64,000 nucleotides of DNA. Origin: Flagellimonas_A sp039592695. Lineage in GTDB: Bacteria; Bacteroidota; Bacteroidia; Flavobacteriales; Flavobacteriaceae. A program made the translations under genes and the position numbers. The DNA lies in contig NZ_JBBUTK010000002.1 of the NCBI RefSeq assembly GCF_039592695.1, forward strand, positions 620,001-684,000, in the 5' to 3' direction. Under the pieces are notes generated by a model. The model was not told the DNA's origin and did no database searches. It saw only the letters and a list, made by a program, of their open reading frames with translations. Of this stretch, positions 41,601 to 50,346 are shown piece after piece; within the stretch, counting starts at the first letter, position 1; the number at the start of each line of letters is the position of its first letter.

Positions 41601-44600
41601 ATGGCATCAAACAAAAAATACTGGAAGAGTGAAGCGGAGTTGAATCCGAACGATTCCATTGTTGAGAGGCTAAAGCAGAATGAGTTTCCCGAACAGATTC
41701 CTGTTGATGAATTTTTGGGAGACAAAGAGGGGTTGGCAGATTCAAATACCTCTCGAAGAGATTTCTTGAAGTACGTGGGGTTCAGTACTGCAGCTGCGAC
41801 AATGGCGGCATGCGAGGGCCCAGTGCACAAATCCATTCCCTATGTGGTGCAACCCGTGGATATTGTTCCCGGTGTGGCCAATTACTACGCCACCACCATC
41901 GCCGACGGATTTGATTTTGCAAGCATTTTGGTGAAGACCAGAGAAGGTCGCCCCATCAAGATAGAAAACAATACGGATGCCAAAGTACATGGTGGAACCA
42001 ATGCCAGAATACAGGCGTCGGTGCTATCCTTATATGATAGCAAAAGGGTACAGGGCCCTATGGCGGCGGGCGAGCCCATAGAGTGGAAAGTTTTGGACGC
42101 CACGGTGCGTGCCAAGTTGGGCAGTTTAAAAAATTCAAGCAAACAGATTGCATTGCTTACCCAGACCTATGCGAGCCCTTCCGCAAAACGATTGGTTGAT
42201 GAGTTCAAGGCCGAATATGGCAATGTGAACCACATTACCTATGATGCCATATCTGAAGATGCTGCATTGAACGCTTATGAGGCAGCCTACGGCGAGCGTG
42301 CCTTGGCCGATTATGATTTTGAGAAAGCCGAGTTGATCGTTTCTTTCGGTGCAGATTTCTTGGGCGATTGGCAAGGTGGAGGATACGATTCAGGCTATGC
42401 CAAAGGTCGTGTGCCCAAAAACGGGAAGATGTCAAAGCATATCCAGATGGAGGGCAACATGACATTGACCGGAGCGAATGCCGACCACAGATTTCCCATG
42501 ACCGGTGCGCAACAAAAGATTGCATTGGCAAAATTGTACGGTAAACTCAACGGAAGCAATGTAGGTGGAGGCACCTCCGAGGTAGATGAAGCAGTTGATG
42601 CCGTGGCAAAACAGATTCGAAAAGCAGGCCGCAAAGCGGTGGTTGTCAGTGGCATCAATGATGTCAATGTGCAAACTGTGGTGCTTGCCATCAACAAGTT
42701 GTTGAACAGTGAGGCCTTTGATCCTTCCAACCCAAAATATGTGCGTCAGGGCAATACGGCCCAAGTCAACAAGTTGATTTCCGATATGAATGCAGGCCGT
42801 GTGGGCATGTTGATTATGGATGGTGTAAACCCTGTCTACTCATTGCCCAACAGTGCCGACTTTGTTTCTGGTCTTGAGAAGGTTGATGTTTCAGTAACCT
42901 TTGCTTTCAATAATGATGAAACTGCCCAGGTTTCAAGTTATGTGGCCGCAGCTTCCCATTATTTGGAATCTTGGGGCGATACAGAAATCAAAAAAGGGCA
43001 TTACAGCCTTCAACAGCCCGTCATTCGAGAGCTTTTTGACACTAGACAGTTTCAAAATGCACTTTTGACCTGGATGGGCAGTGATAAAACATACTACGAT
43101 TACGTCAAGGAAACTTGGGAAACTTCCATTCTAAATGGGGGAAGCTGGAACAAAACACTTCAAGCCGGGGTCTATGCCGCAGGCCAAGAGCCTATGGTCA
43201 TCGAAGATGCCCCAGCACAAGAACTAAACCAGACTTTGGCCGATGCCAGAAACGGCGGTCGAGATAGGCAAGCTGAACAGGCTGCCCAAAATGAGGAAAC
43301 CGTGGCATCAACGATTGTTCCGATTGCATCGGCCATTCGTTCGTTGGCAAATTCTGCTACTGGTGACATGGAGCTGGCACTCTATTCTAAAGTAGGTATG
43401 GGTGATGGTCGCCAAGCCAGTAATCCTTGGTTACAAGAATTTCCAGACCCGATTTCAAGGGCCACTTGGGACAACTACCTGACGGTCTCAAAAGCAGATG
43501 CTGAAAAGCTGGATTTTGAAAATTATAATGTAGCGAATGGCGCCCTCAACGGTAGCTATGCCAAAGTAACCGTCAATGGGGTTACTGTTGATAATGTACC
43601 CGTGCTTATTCAGCCAGGTCAGGCTGTGGGTACCGTTGGTTTGGCTTTCGGTTATGGAAAGAAAGCAGGTTTGAAAGAGGAAATGCAGACAGGTGTCAAT
43701 GCCTTCCCATTGTACCAAAATTATAATGAGGTACAGTCGGTCTCGATTTCAAAATCGGAAGGCATCCACGAATTTGCTTGCATCCAACTACAAAATACAT
43801 TGATGGGCCGTGGTGATATCATCAAAGAGACCACGCTCAACACGTTCAATTCCGAAGACCACCACGTGTGGAATCCGGTTCCAGAAGTTTCCTTGAACCA
43901 TCAAGAAGTTCCTGCGGTTTCTGTTGACCTTTGGGATGAATTTGACCGTTCCATCGGGCATCATTTCAACATGTCAATCGATTTGAACGCTTGTACAGGC
44001 TGCGGTGCCTGTGTGATTGCCTGTCATGCCGAGAACAACGTTCCGGTAGTGGGTAAGGAAGAAATGCGAAAGTCTCGTGACATGCACTGGTTGCGTATCG
44101 ATAGGTATTATTCCTCAGAGGAAACATTTATGGGTGATGTTGAGGAAAAAGAAACAGCACCTGATGGTTATCGACAGACGATGGCGCAGTTGGAAGACCC
44201 CTCTGTGAATCCACAGGTTGCCTTTCAACCCGTAATGTGCCAGCACTGTAACCATGCGCCTTGTGAAACGGTTTGCCCGGTAGCCGCAACAGCGCACAGC
44301 CGTCAAGGGCAGAACCACATGGCCTACAACCGTTGTGTGGGTACGCGCTACTGTGCGAACAACTGTCCGTACAAAGTGCGAAGGTTCAACTGGTTCCTAT
44401 ACAATAATAATGACGAGTTCGACTACTATATGAACAATGATTTGGGCAAGATGGTCATCAACCCTGATGTCAATGTTCGCTCGCGTGGTGTCATGGAAAA
44501 ATGTTCTATGTGCATTCAAATGACACAAAAGACCATTTTGGATGCCAAGCGCGAAGGTCGTCCGGTCAAAGATGGCGAATTCCAAACGGCCTGTTCAGCC

Positions 44601-44762
44601 GCATGTAGCACAGGGGCCATTGCATTTGGAGACATCAACGATAAAGAAAGTAAAATTGCCGAGTTGAAAGAAGATGACAGGGCATACCATTTGCTGGAGC
44701 ATGTGGGCACTCGACCCAATGTGTTCTACCATGTGAAGGTACGCAACACTGATGAGGCATAA
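41601..44762 (+). CDS. actB: Alternative complex III subunit ActB, iron-sulfur protein
   Basis: Protein of 1053 residues. A twin-arginine signal (SRRDFLKYVGFSTAAATMA) lies near residue 50. Residues about 60-750 resemble molybdopterin oxidoreductases, but in ACIII this part has no cofactor. The C-terminal ferredoxin-like part binds Fe-S clusters: CTGCGACVIACHAEN, CQHCNHAPCETVCP, CVGTRYCANNCPYK and CSMC with ACSAACSTGA, consistent with three [4Fe-4S] and one [3Fe-4S]. The peripheral arm passes electrons from the quinol sites to the hemes. Start ATG 41601; an ATG two codons upstream is equally possible. Confidence 0.95.
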   Translation: MASNKKYWKSEAELNPNDSIVERLKQNEFPEQIPVDEFLGDKEGLADSNTSRRDFLKYVGFSTAAATMAACEGPVHKSIPYVVQPVDIVPGVANYYATTIADGFDFASILVKTREGRPIKIENNTDAKVHGGTNARIQASVLSLYDSKRVQGPMAAGEPIEWKVLDATVRAKLGSLKNSSKQIALLTQTYASPSAKRLVDEFKAEYGNVNHITYDAISEDAALNAYEAAYGERALADYDFEKAELIVSFGADFLGDWQGGGYDSGYAKGRVPKNGKMSKHIQMEGNMTLTGANADHRFPMTGAQQKIALAKLYGKLNGSNVGGGTSEVDEAVDAVAKQIRKAGRKAVVVSGINDVNVQTVVLAINKLLNSEAFDPSNPKYVRQGNTAQVNKLISDMNAGRVGMLIMDGVNPVYSLPNSADFVSGLEKVDVSVTFAFNNDETAQVSSYVAAASHYLESWGDTEIKKGHYSLQQPVIRELFDTRQFQNALLTWMGSDKTYYDYVKETWETSILNGGSWNKTLQAGVYAAGQEPMVIEDAPAQELNQTLADARNGGRDRQAEQAAQNEETVASTIVPIASAIRSLANSATGDMELALYSKVGMGDGRQASNPWLQEFPDPISRATWDNYLTVSKADAEKLDFENYNVANGALNGSYAKVTVNGVTVDNVPVLIQPGQAVGTVGLAFGYGKKAGLKEEMQTGVNAFPLYQNYNEVQSVSISKSEGIHEFACIQLQNTLMGRGDIIKETTLNTFNSEDHHVWNPVPEVSLNHQEVPAVSVDLWDEFDRSIGHHFNMSIDLNACTGCGACVIACHAENNVPVVGKEEMRKSRDMHWLRIDRYYSSEETFMGDVEEKETAPDGYRQTMAQLEDPSVNPQVAFQPVMCQHCNHAPCETVCPVAATAHSRQGQNHMAYNRCVGTRYCANNCPYKVRRFNWFLYNNNDEFDYYMNNDLGKMVINPDVNVRSRGVMEKCSMCIQMTQKTILDAKREGRPVKDGEFQTACSAACSTGAIAFGDINDKESKIAELKEDDRAYHLLEHVGTRPNVFYHVKVRNTDEA

Positions 44763-44794
44763 CAATAACTAAGTAAGCAACTAGAATAGAGATT

Positions 44795-46540
44795 ATGGCG
44801 TCGCATTACGAAGCACCTATACGAAAACCCTTGGTACTCGGTGATAAAGGCTATCATGACGTAACGGTCGATATTGCTGCACCGGTCGAGGGACGGGCCA
44901 ACAAGCATTGGTGGATTGTCTTCACCATTGCCCTTGTAGCCTTTCTTTGGGGTCTTGGGTGTATCATTTATACGATTTCCACTGGTATCGGGGTATGGGG
45001 TCTGAACCCAACCGTGAACTGGGCGTGGGATATTACCAATTTCGTCTGGTGGGTCGGTATCGGTCACGCAGGAACGCTGATTTCAGCGGTATTGCTGCTC
45101 TTTAGGCAAAAATGGAGAATGGCCATCAACCGTTCTGCAGAGGCGATGACCATCTTTTCGGTAATTCAGGCGGGGCTTTTCCCGATCATTCACATGGGTC
45201 GCCCGTGGTTGGCGTATTGGGTATTGCCGATTCCGAACCAATTCGGTTCGTTGTGGGTGAACTTTAATTCTCCCTTGCTCTGGGACGTGTTTGCGATATC
45301 TACCTATCTATCAGTGTCGTTAGTGTTCTGGTGGACAGGATTGCTTCCTGACTTTGCGATGATTCGTGATCGCGCCGTTAAGCCCTTCCAAAAGAAAATA
45401 TATAGTCTGTTGAGCTTTGGATGGACAGGCCGTGCCAAAGACTGGCAACGTTTTGAAGAAGTTTCACTAGTACTTGCTGGATTGGCAACGCCACTAGTAC
45501 TTTCAGTACATACCATCGTATCATTCGACTTCGCCACCTCGGTGATACCTGGATGGCACACTACGATTTTTCCACCTTACTTTGTTGCGGGAGCGATTTT
45601 CTCTGGTTTCGCTATGGTACAGACTCTGCTCATTATCATGAGAAAAGTCTGCCATTTGGAAGCTTATATCACAGTTCAACATATTGAATTGATGAATATC
45701 GTGATTATGATTACAGGTTCGATTGTGGGCTGTGCCTACATTACCGAGTTGTTCATTGCATGGTATTCTGGAGTGGAATATGAACAATATGCATTTTTGA
45801 ACCGTGCAACTGGACCTTACTGGTGGGCCTATTGGTCGATGATGACCTGTAACGTATTCTCACCACAGTTCATGTGGTTCAAAAAGTTGCGCACGAGCAT
45901 TATGTTCTCGTTCTTTATTTCGATTGTGGTAAACATTGGGATGTGGTTCGAGCGATTTGTGATTATCGTGACCTCATTGCATAGAGATTATCTACCCTCT
46001 TCGTGGACGATGTTCTCGCCCACATTTGTGGATATCGGAATCTTTATTGGTACGATTGGATTCTTCTTTGTGCTGTTCCTTTTGTATTCGCGAACCTTCC
46101 CCGTGATTGCACAGGCAGAGGTGAAATCCATTTTAAAATCTTCAGGAGAGCGCTATAAAAAACTAAGGGAAGAGGGCAAACCGTTATATGTGATGCCTTC
46201 CCGAGGAAAAACTGTTGAAGGGCCCGTCACACAAGACGTTCTGATGGGCGAGGTGAAGCCCGCTGTTGGCGATAAAGTGGGTGTCAACGAGCTGTTGGGC
46301 TCTATCGGTACGTTTGACCCCTCAAAGGAATCGGCCGACGACTTGAAAAAAATAAAAGGAGTAGGTCCGGAAATGGAGCGTATTCTCAACGAAATAGGAA
46401 TTTATACGTTCGCACAAGTAGGACGAATGACAGAGCGCGAATACGATTTGTTGGATTCCATCACAGGTAAATTCCCAGGTCGCGCACAACGCGATGATTG
46501 GGCAGGGCAGGCAAGATTGTTGAACAATAAAAAGAACTAA
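44795..46540 (+). CDS. actC: Alternative complex III subunit ActC (NrfD-like) with HhH tail
   Basis: Integral membrane quinol-site subunit of 581 residues with about ten helices, NrfD/PsrC type (HKWWIV-like first helix, GIGHAGTLISAVLLLFRQKW, FGSLWVNFNSPLLWDVFAISTY). The membrane part ends near residue 450. It is followed by a charged linker and a helix-hairpin-helix tail (residues 513-581: SADDLKKIKGVGPEMERIL ... DDWAGQA). This tail aligns without gaps to that of ribosomal protein S2 in this window (5437-6624). Its stop overlaps the actD ATG. Confidence 0.94.
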   Translation: MASHYEAPIRKPLVLGDKGYHDVTVDIAAPVEGRANKHWWIVFTIALVAFLWGLGCIIYTISTGIGVWGLNPTVNWAWDITNFVWWVGIGHAGTLISAVLLLFRQKWRMAINRSAEAMTIFSVIQAGLFPIIHMGRPWLAYWVLPIPNQFGSLWVNFNSPLLWDVFAISTYLSVSLVFWWTGLLPDFAMIRDRAVKPFQKKIYSLLSFGWTGRAKDWQRFEEVSLVLAGLATPLVLSVHTIVSFDFATSVIPGWHTTIFPPYFVAGAIFSGFAMVQTLLIIMRKVCHLEAYITVQHIELMNIVIMITGSIVGCAYITELFIAWYSGVEYEQYAFLNRATGPYWWAYWSMMTCNVFSPQFMWFKKLRTSIMFSFFISIVVNIGMWFERFVIIVTSLHRDYLPSSWTMFSPTFVDIGIFIGTIGFFFVLFLLYSRTFPVIAQAEVKSILKSSGERYKKLREEGKPLYVMPSRGKTVEGPVTQDVLMGEVKPAVGDKVGVNELLGSIGTFDPSKESADDLKKIKGVGPEMERILNEIGIYTFAQVGRMTEREYDLLDSITGKFPGRAQRDDWAGQARLLNNKKN

Positions 46541-47067
46541 TGGCATCAAAGGTTATACATGCGGTCTACAACGACGATGACATTTTGATGAAGGCCGTCA
46601 AAAAGGTCAGGGCAGAGCACCACCATATTGAAGAGGTATATACGCCTTTTCCGGTACACGGATTGGACAAGGCCATGGGGTTGGCAGACACCCGTATTGC
46701 CATCACCTCATTCATGTATGGTTGTTTGGGGCTGGCCGTTGCCATTGTCATGATGAACTATATCATGATTGAAGATTGGCCGCAAGATATTGGGGGCAAA
46801 CCCAGCTTCAGCTATTTGGAGAACATGCCAGCTTTCGTGCCAATCATGTTTGAAATGACGGTATTTTTTGCAGCACATTTGATGGTCATCACCTTTTACC
46901 TGAGAAGTAGAATGTGGCCGTTCAAGAAAGCGGAAAACCCAGATGTGAGAACGACTGATGACCATTTCTTGATGGAAGTCGGTGTACATGATAACGAAAA
47001 AGAGCTATCAGAACTGTTGTGGGATACAGGTGCTGTCGAAGTAACCGTAACCGAAAAGGATTCTTGA
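46540..47067 (+). CDS. actD: Alternative complex III subunit ActD (DUF3341)
   Basis: Membrane protein of 175 residues with two helices (SFMYGCLGLAVAIVMMNYIM; FVPIMFEMTVFFAAHLMVIT) and the DUF3341 N-terminus (IHAVYNDDDILMKAVKKVR, followed by HHIEEVYTPFPVHG). A structural subunit of ACIII. It overlaps actC by 1 nt and actE by 1-4 nt, so translation is coupled. Confidence 0.94.
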   Translation: MASKVIHAVYNDDDILMKAVKKVRAEHHHIEEVYTPFPVHGLDKAMGLADTRIAITSFMYGCLGLAVAIVMMNYIMIEDWPQDIGGKPSFSYLENMPAFVPIMFEMTVFFAAHLMVITFYLRSRMWPFKKAENPDVRTTDDHFLMEVGVHDNEKELSELLWDTGAVEVTVTEKDS

Positions 47068-47639
47068 TGATGAAACAAGTTGTAAAAGCGACATTGGTGT
47101 TGGCTGTGATATTGGTTTTGGCTTCTTGTGCCAATAAGAACGAACCAAACTATCAGTACATGCCCAATATGTACGAATCTGTGGGGTATGAAACCTACGA
47201 AGAAGTCGATAATGGACTGTTCCCGATGGGTACCGAGGCAATGACTCCGCCAGAAAATACCATCTCACGCGATTGGTTGCCTTATGAGTTCGAGAACACT
47301 CCAGAAGGAAAGGAATTGGCGCGTTTGCAACCAAGTCCACTAGATTCATTGAACACGGAGAAAAACTTGGCTGCCGGCATGCAACTATACACGGTTTATT
47401 GTGCAATATGCCATGGTGATAAAGGCGCCGGTCAGGGCACCCTGGTCAAACGCGAAAAAATATTGGGTGTGCCAAGTTATGCTGATGAGGCTCGAAACAT
47501 AACCGTTGGCAGTACCTACCATACCATGTATTACGGACTTAATTCAATGGGTTCTTATGCTTCTCAAATGGCCAGTGAAGAAGAGCTATGGCAAGTTGCC
47601 GAGTATGTGATGAAATTGAAAGAAGACCTAACAAAATAA
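47067..47639 (+). CDS. actE: Alternative complex III subunit ActE, monoheme cytochrome c lipoprotein
   Basis: Cytochrome c subunit of 190 residues, starting at ATG 47067 (or 47070), overlapping the actD TGA. Signal with lipobox VLASC20, so lipid-anchored. One heme site, CAICHGDKGAGQG, with a later Met (LNSMGSYASQM) as probable sixth ligand. It takes electrons from ActA toward cytochrome oxidase. Confidence 0.94.
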   Translation: MMKQVVKATLVLAVILVLASCANKNEPNYQYMPNMYESVGYETYEEVDNGLFPMGTEAMTPPENTISRDWLPYEFENTPEGKELARLQPSPLDSLNTEKNLAAGMQLYTVYCAICHGDKGAGQGTLVKREKILGVPSYADEARNITVGSTYHTMYYGLNSMGSYASQMASEEELWQVAEYVMKLKEDLTK

Positions 47640-47654
47640 CTAACGTAACCATAG

Positions 47655-49091
47655 ATGATGTACACGTTTTCAAATAGGTTAAAAATCGGTTCAGTGGTCA
47701 TGATGGCTTTGGGGCTCATCTTTTTGGTCATAGGATTCATCAGTGCACCCAGTACGGTTGAAGAGGCCAAAGAAATGGTTGCCGCAGCACACGCTGACGG
47801 TCATGGAGGGCATGGTGTGGCGACTGGGCATGTAGAGGAAGACGCCGGCCACCAAGATGAAAAACGATATGAAGGTGAAATGACCCCAGACGTGCCATTG
47901 GAAAAAGGCCATGGTGATGTCGTAAAAAGAGGAGGCGCCCACAACTCAGACGGTGACCAAATCTCTCATGGCGAGTCACACGATGCGGCCCATGACGAAC
48001 ATTTGCTGCACCAACTGCAGAATCGACCATGGGCGGCATTGTATGTTGCAGCCTTTTTCTTCTTCATGATTTCATTGGGGGTCTTGGCCTTCTATGCGAT
48101 ACAACGTGCTGCACAGGCAGGTTGGTCTCCATTGCTTTTCCGAGTTATGGAAGGTATTACAGCTTATCTCGTGCCCGGCGGTATCATTGTTTTTGTGATT
48201 TTGGTTCTGTCCGTAATGCACATGAACCATCTTTTTGTTTGGATGGATGCCGATGTGGTTGCACACGACAAACTGTTGCAAGGTAAAGCGGGGTATCTGA
48301 ACCCAACTTTCTTTTTGGTACGCGCTGCTTTGTTTTTGGGCGGATGGATTTTCTATCGCGAATATTCCCGTAAGCTATCATTGCGACAAGATGAGTCGAA
48401 CGACAACACCAACTTTGTAAAGAATTTTAGATGGTCGGCCGCCTTTTTGGTGTTCTATCTGATTACAGAATCAATGATGTCATGGGATTGGATTATGAGT
48501 GTTGACCCACACTGGTTCAGCACCCTGTTCGGTTGGTATGTTTTTGCGAGCATGTTCGTATCGGGTATCACCGTGATTGCCATGGTGAGCATCTATTTGA
48601 AATCGAAGGGATATTTAAAAGATGTAAACGACAGCCACATTCATGATTTGGCAAAGTTTATGTTCGGAATCAGTATTTTCTGGACCTACCTTTGGTTTGG
48701 CCAGTTCATGCTGATTTGGTATGCGAACATTCCTGAAGAGGTAACCTATTTTGTGACCCGTATTGAAGATTACAAATTGCCATTTTTTGGTATGGTTGCC
48801 TTGAATTTTGTATTCCCATTACTGGTTTTGATGAACAGTGATTATAAGCGGGTCAATTGGTTTGTTATAATGACGGGAATCGTTATTCTGTTTGGTCATT
48901 ATTTGGATGTTTTCAATATGGTGATGCCAGCAACAGTAGGAGACCAATGGCATATAGGAATTCCAGAAATAGGAGGTATTCTGTTCTTTGGTGGTTTGTT
49001 CATTTTCTGGGTGTTCAACACCTTGACCAAAGTTCCCTTACAACCCAAACGAAATCCATTTTTGGAAGAAAGTAGACAGTTTCACTATTAA
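47655..49091 (+). CDS. actF: Alternative complex III subunit ActF (NrfD-like) with His-rich loop
   Basis: Second NrfD-like membrane subunit, 478 residues and about ten helices. Between helix 1 (VVMMALGLIFLVIGFI) and helix 2 there is a hydrophilic insert of roughly 85 residues with about a dozen His in HGGHG, GHVEED, EKGHGD, HGESHDAAHDEH patterns. Such stretches often bind divalent metals. It belongs to the ACIII membrane core and closes the Act group before coxB. Confidence 0.93.
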   Translation: MMYTFSNRLKIGSVVMMALGLIFLVIGFISAPSTVEEAKEMVAAAHADGHGGHGVATGHVEEDAGHQDEKRYEGEMTPDVPLEKGHGDVVKRGGAHNSDGDQISHGESHDAAHDEHLLHQLQNRPWAALYVAAFFFFMISLGVLAFYAIQRAAQAGWSPLLFRVMEGITAYLVPGGIIVFVILVLSVMHMNHLFVWMDADVVAHDKLLQGKAGYLNPTFFLVRAALFLGGWIFYREYSRKLSLRQDESNDNTNFVKNFRWSAAFLVFYLITESMMSWDWIMSVDPHWFSTLFGWYVFASMFVSGITVIAMVSIYLKSKGYLKDVNDSHIHDLAKFMFGISIFWTYLWFGQFMLIWYANIPEEVTYFVTRIEDYKLPFFGMVALNFVFPLLVLMNSDYKRVNWFVIMTGIVILFGHYLDVFNMVMPATVGDQWHIGIPEIGGILFFGGLFIFWVFNTLTKVPLQPKRNPFLEESRQFHY

Positions 49092-49116
49092 GTAGTATAC
49101 GCAAGAAAGAGAGACG

Positions 49117-50310
49117 ATGACAACATTATTGATATTGACGGTTCTGGTTTTGGTGGCGATTGCGATATGGCAAATGACCAAAATTTTCGAATTGTCTCAA
49201 TTAAGGGCTGACCGATCGGTTTCAGAAATTGCCAATGATTCTGACAACAATTACAATGGCTATTTGCTGTTCGGCTTCTTGATTTTTATCTATGGCATCA
49301 CTATTTTCAGTTTTGCAAAATATTCAAAGGTACTTTTGCCTGATGCGGCCTCAGATCATGGTGCGGGCTACGATCAACTGATGTGGATTTCCTTTGCCAT
49401 CATTTTCTTCGTGCAGACCATTACCCAAGCCCTATTGCACTATTATGGCTATAAATACCGAGGTAAGGAAGGAAAAAAAGCGCTTTTCTTTGCCGATAAC
49501 GACAGGCTCGAGTTTATTTGGACCATCATTCCCGTGATTGTTTTGGCGGGATTGATTATTTGGGGATTGTATTCTTGGACAAATATTATGGATGTCAACG
49601 ACGAGGATGACCCTCTGATCGTTGAACTATATGCACAACAGTTTAATTGGACGGCCCGTTACGCCGGAAACGATAATGTACTGGGCGATGCCAGCGTGCG
49701 TTTAATTGATATCAACAAAGCCAATGTGCTTGGGTTGGATGAGTCAGACCCCAATGCGGCTGACGATGTGATTGTAAGAGAGCTGCACCTGCCCGTTGGT
49801 AGAAAGGTGAATTTCATGATGCGCTCCCAAGATGTGCTGCACTCTGCTTATATGCCACATTTTAGGGCACAGATGAATTGTGTGCCAGGTATGATTACAC
49901 AATTCTCGTTCACGCCAACGGTAACTACTGAAGAGATGCGGTTGAATCCCGATGTGGTTGATAAAGTGAAGCGAACCAATAAGATAAGGGCTGAAAGAGC
50001 GGCCAATGGTGACCCCGACTCAGATCCATGGGAGTTTGACTATGTATTGCTCTGCAACAAAATCTGTGGTAAGTCACACTATAACATGCAGATGAAAATC
50101 ATCGTTGAAACGGAGGAAGAATACAATGCTTGGATGGAGGAGCAAAAGACCTTTAAGGAGACTGTTATGGTTGACGATGCCACCCAACCCGCATTCAATA
50201 CCGCCAAAGGTGCTGATGATGAAATGGGTATGGAAGAAGAGGCCGAAAAGCCTGAAGACAAAATGGAAGAAATGATTGAAGAGACGGAAGCCAAACCCGA
50301 CTCTCTATAA
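49117..50310 (+). CDS. coxB: Cytochrome c oxidase subunit II
   Basis: CuA-containing subunit of 397 residues. An N-terminal helix, then two more helices (YLLFGFLIFIYGITIFSF; IIPVIVLAGLIIWGLYSW), then the cupredoxin domain. CuA ligands are intact: the His of VLHSAYMPHF and the set C-NKI-C-GKS-H-YN-M. The C-terminus has an acidic, Met/Glu-rich tail of about 35 residues. It follows actF in the Bacteroidota order, supporting a working ACIII-oxidase supercomplex. Confidence 0.95.
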   Translation: MTTLLILTVLVLVAIAIWQMTKIFELSQLRADRSVSEIANDSDNNYNGYLLFGFLIFIYGITIFSFAKYSKVLLPDAASDHGAGYDQLMWISFAIIFFVQTITQALLHYYGYKYRGKEGKKALFFADNDRLEFIWTIIPVIVLAGLIIWGLYSWTNIMDVNDEDDPLIVELYAQQFNWTARYAGNDNVLGDASVRLIDINKANVLGLDESDPNAADDVIVRELHLPVGRKVNFMMRSQDVLHSAYMPHFRAQMNCVPGMITQFSFTPTVTTEEMRLNPDVVDKVKRTNKIRAERAANGDPDSDPWEFDYVLLCNKICGKSHYNMQMKIIVETEEEYNAWMEEQKTFKETVMVDDATQPAFNTAKGADDEMGMEEEAEKPEDKMEEMIEETEAKPDSL

Positions 50311-50346
50311 AATAAAGCTAGAAAAAGAAATTTAAAGTAAAGAATT

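Noticed and set aside
41601..44762. ActB as a molybdenum enzyme
   Set aside because: The molybdopterin-like part lies in the Act operon where the family has lost the cofactor; the context is alternative complex III.
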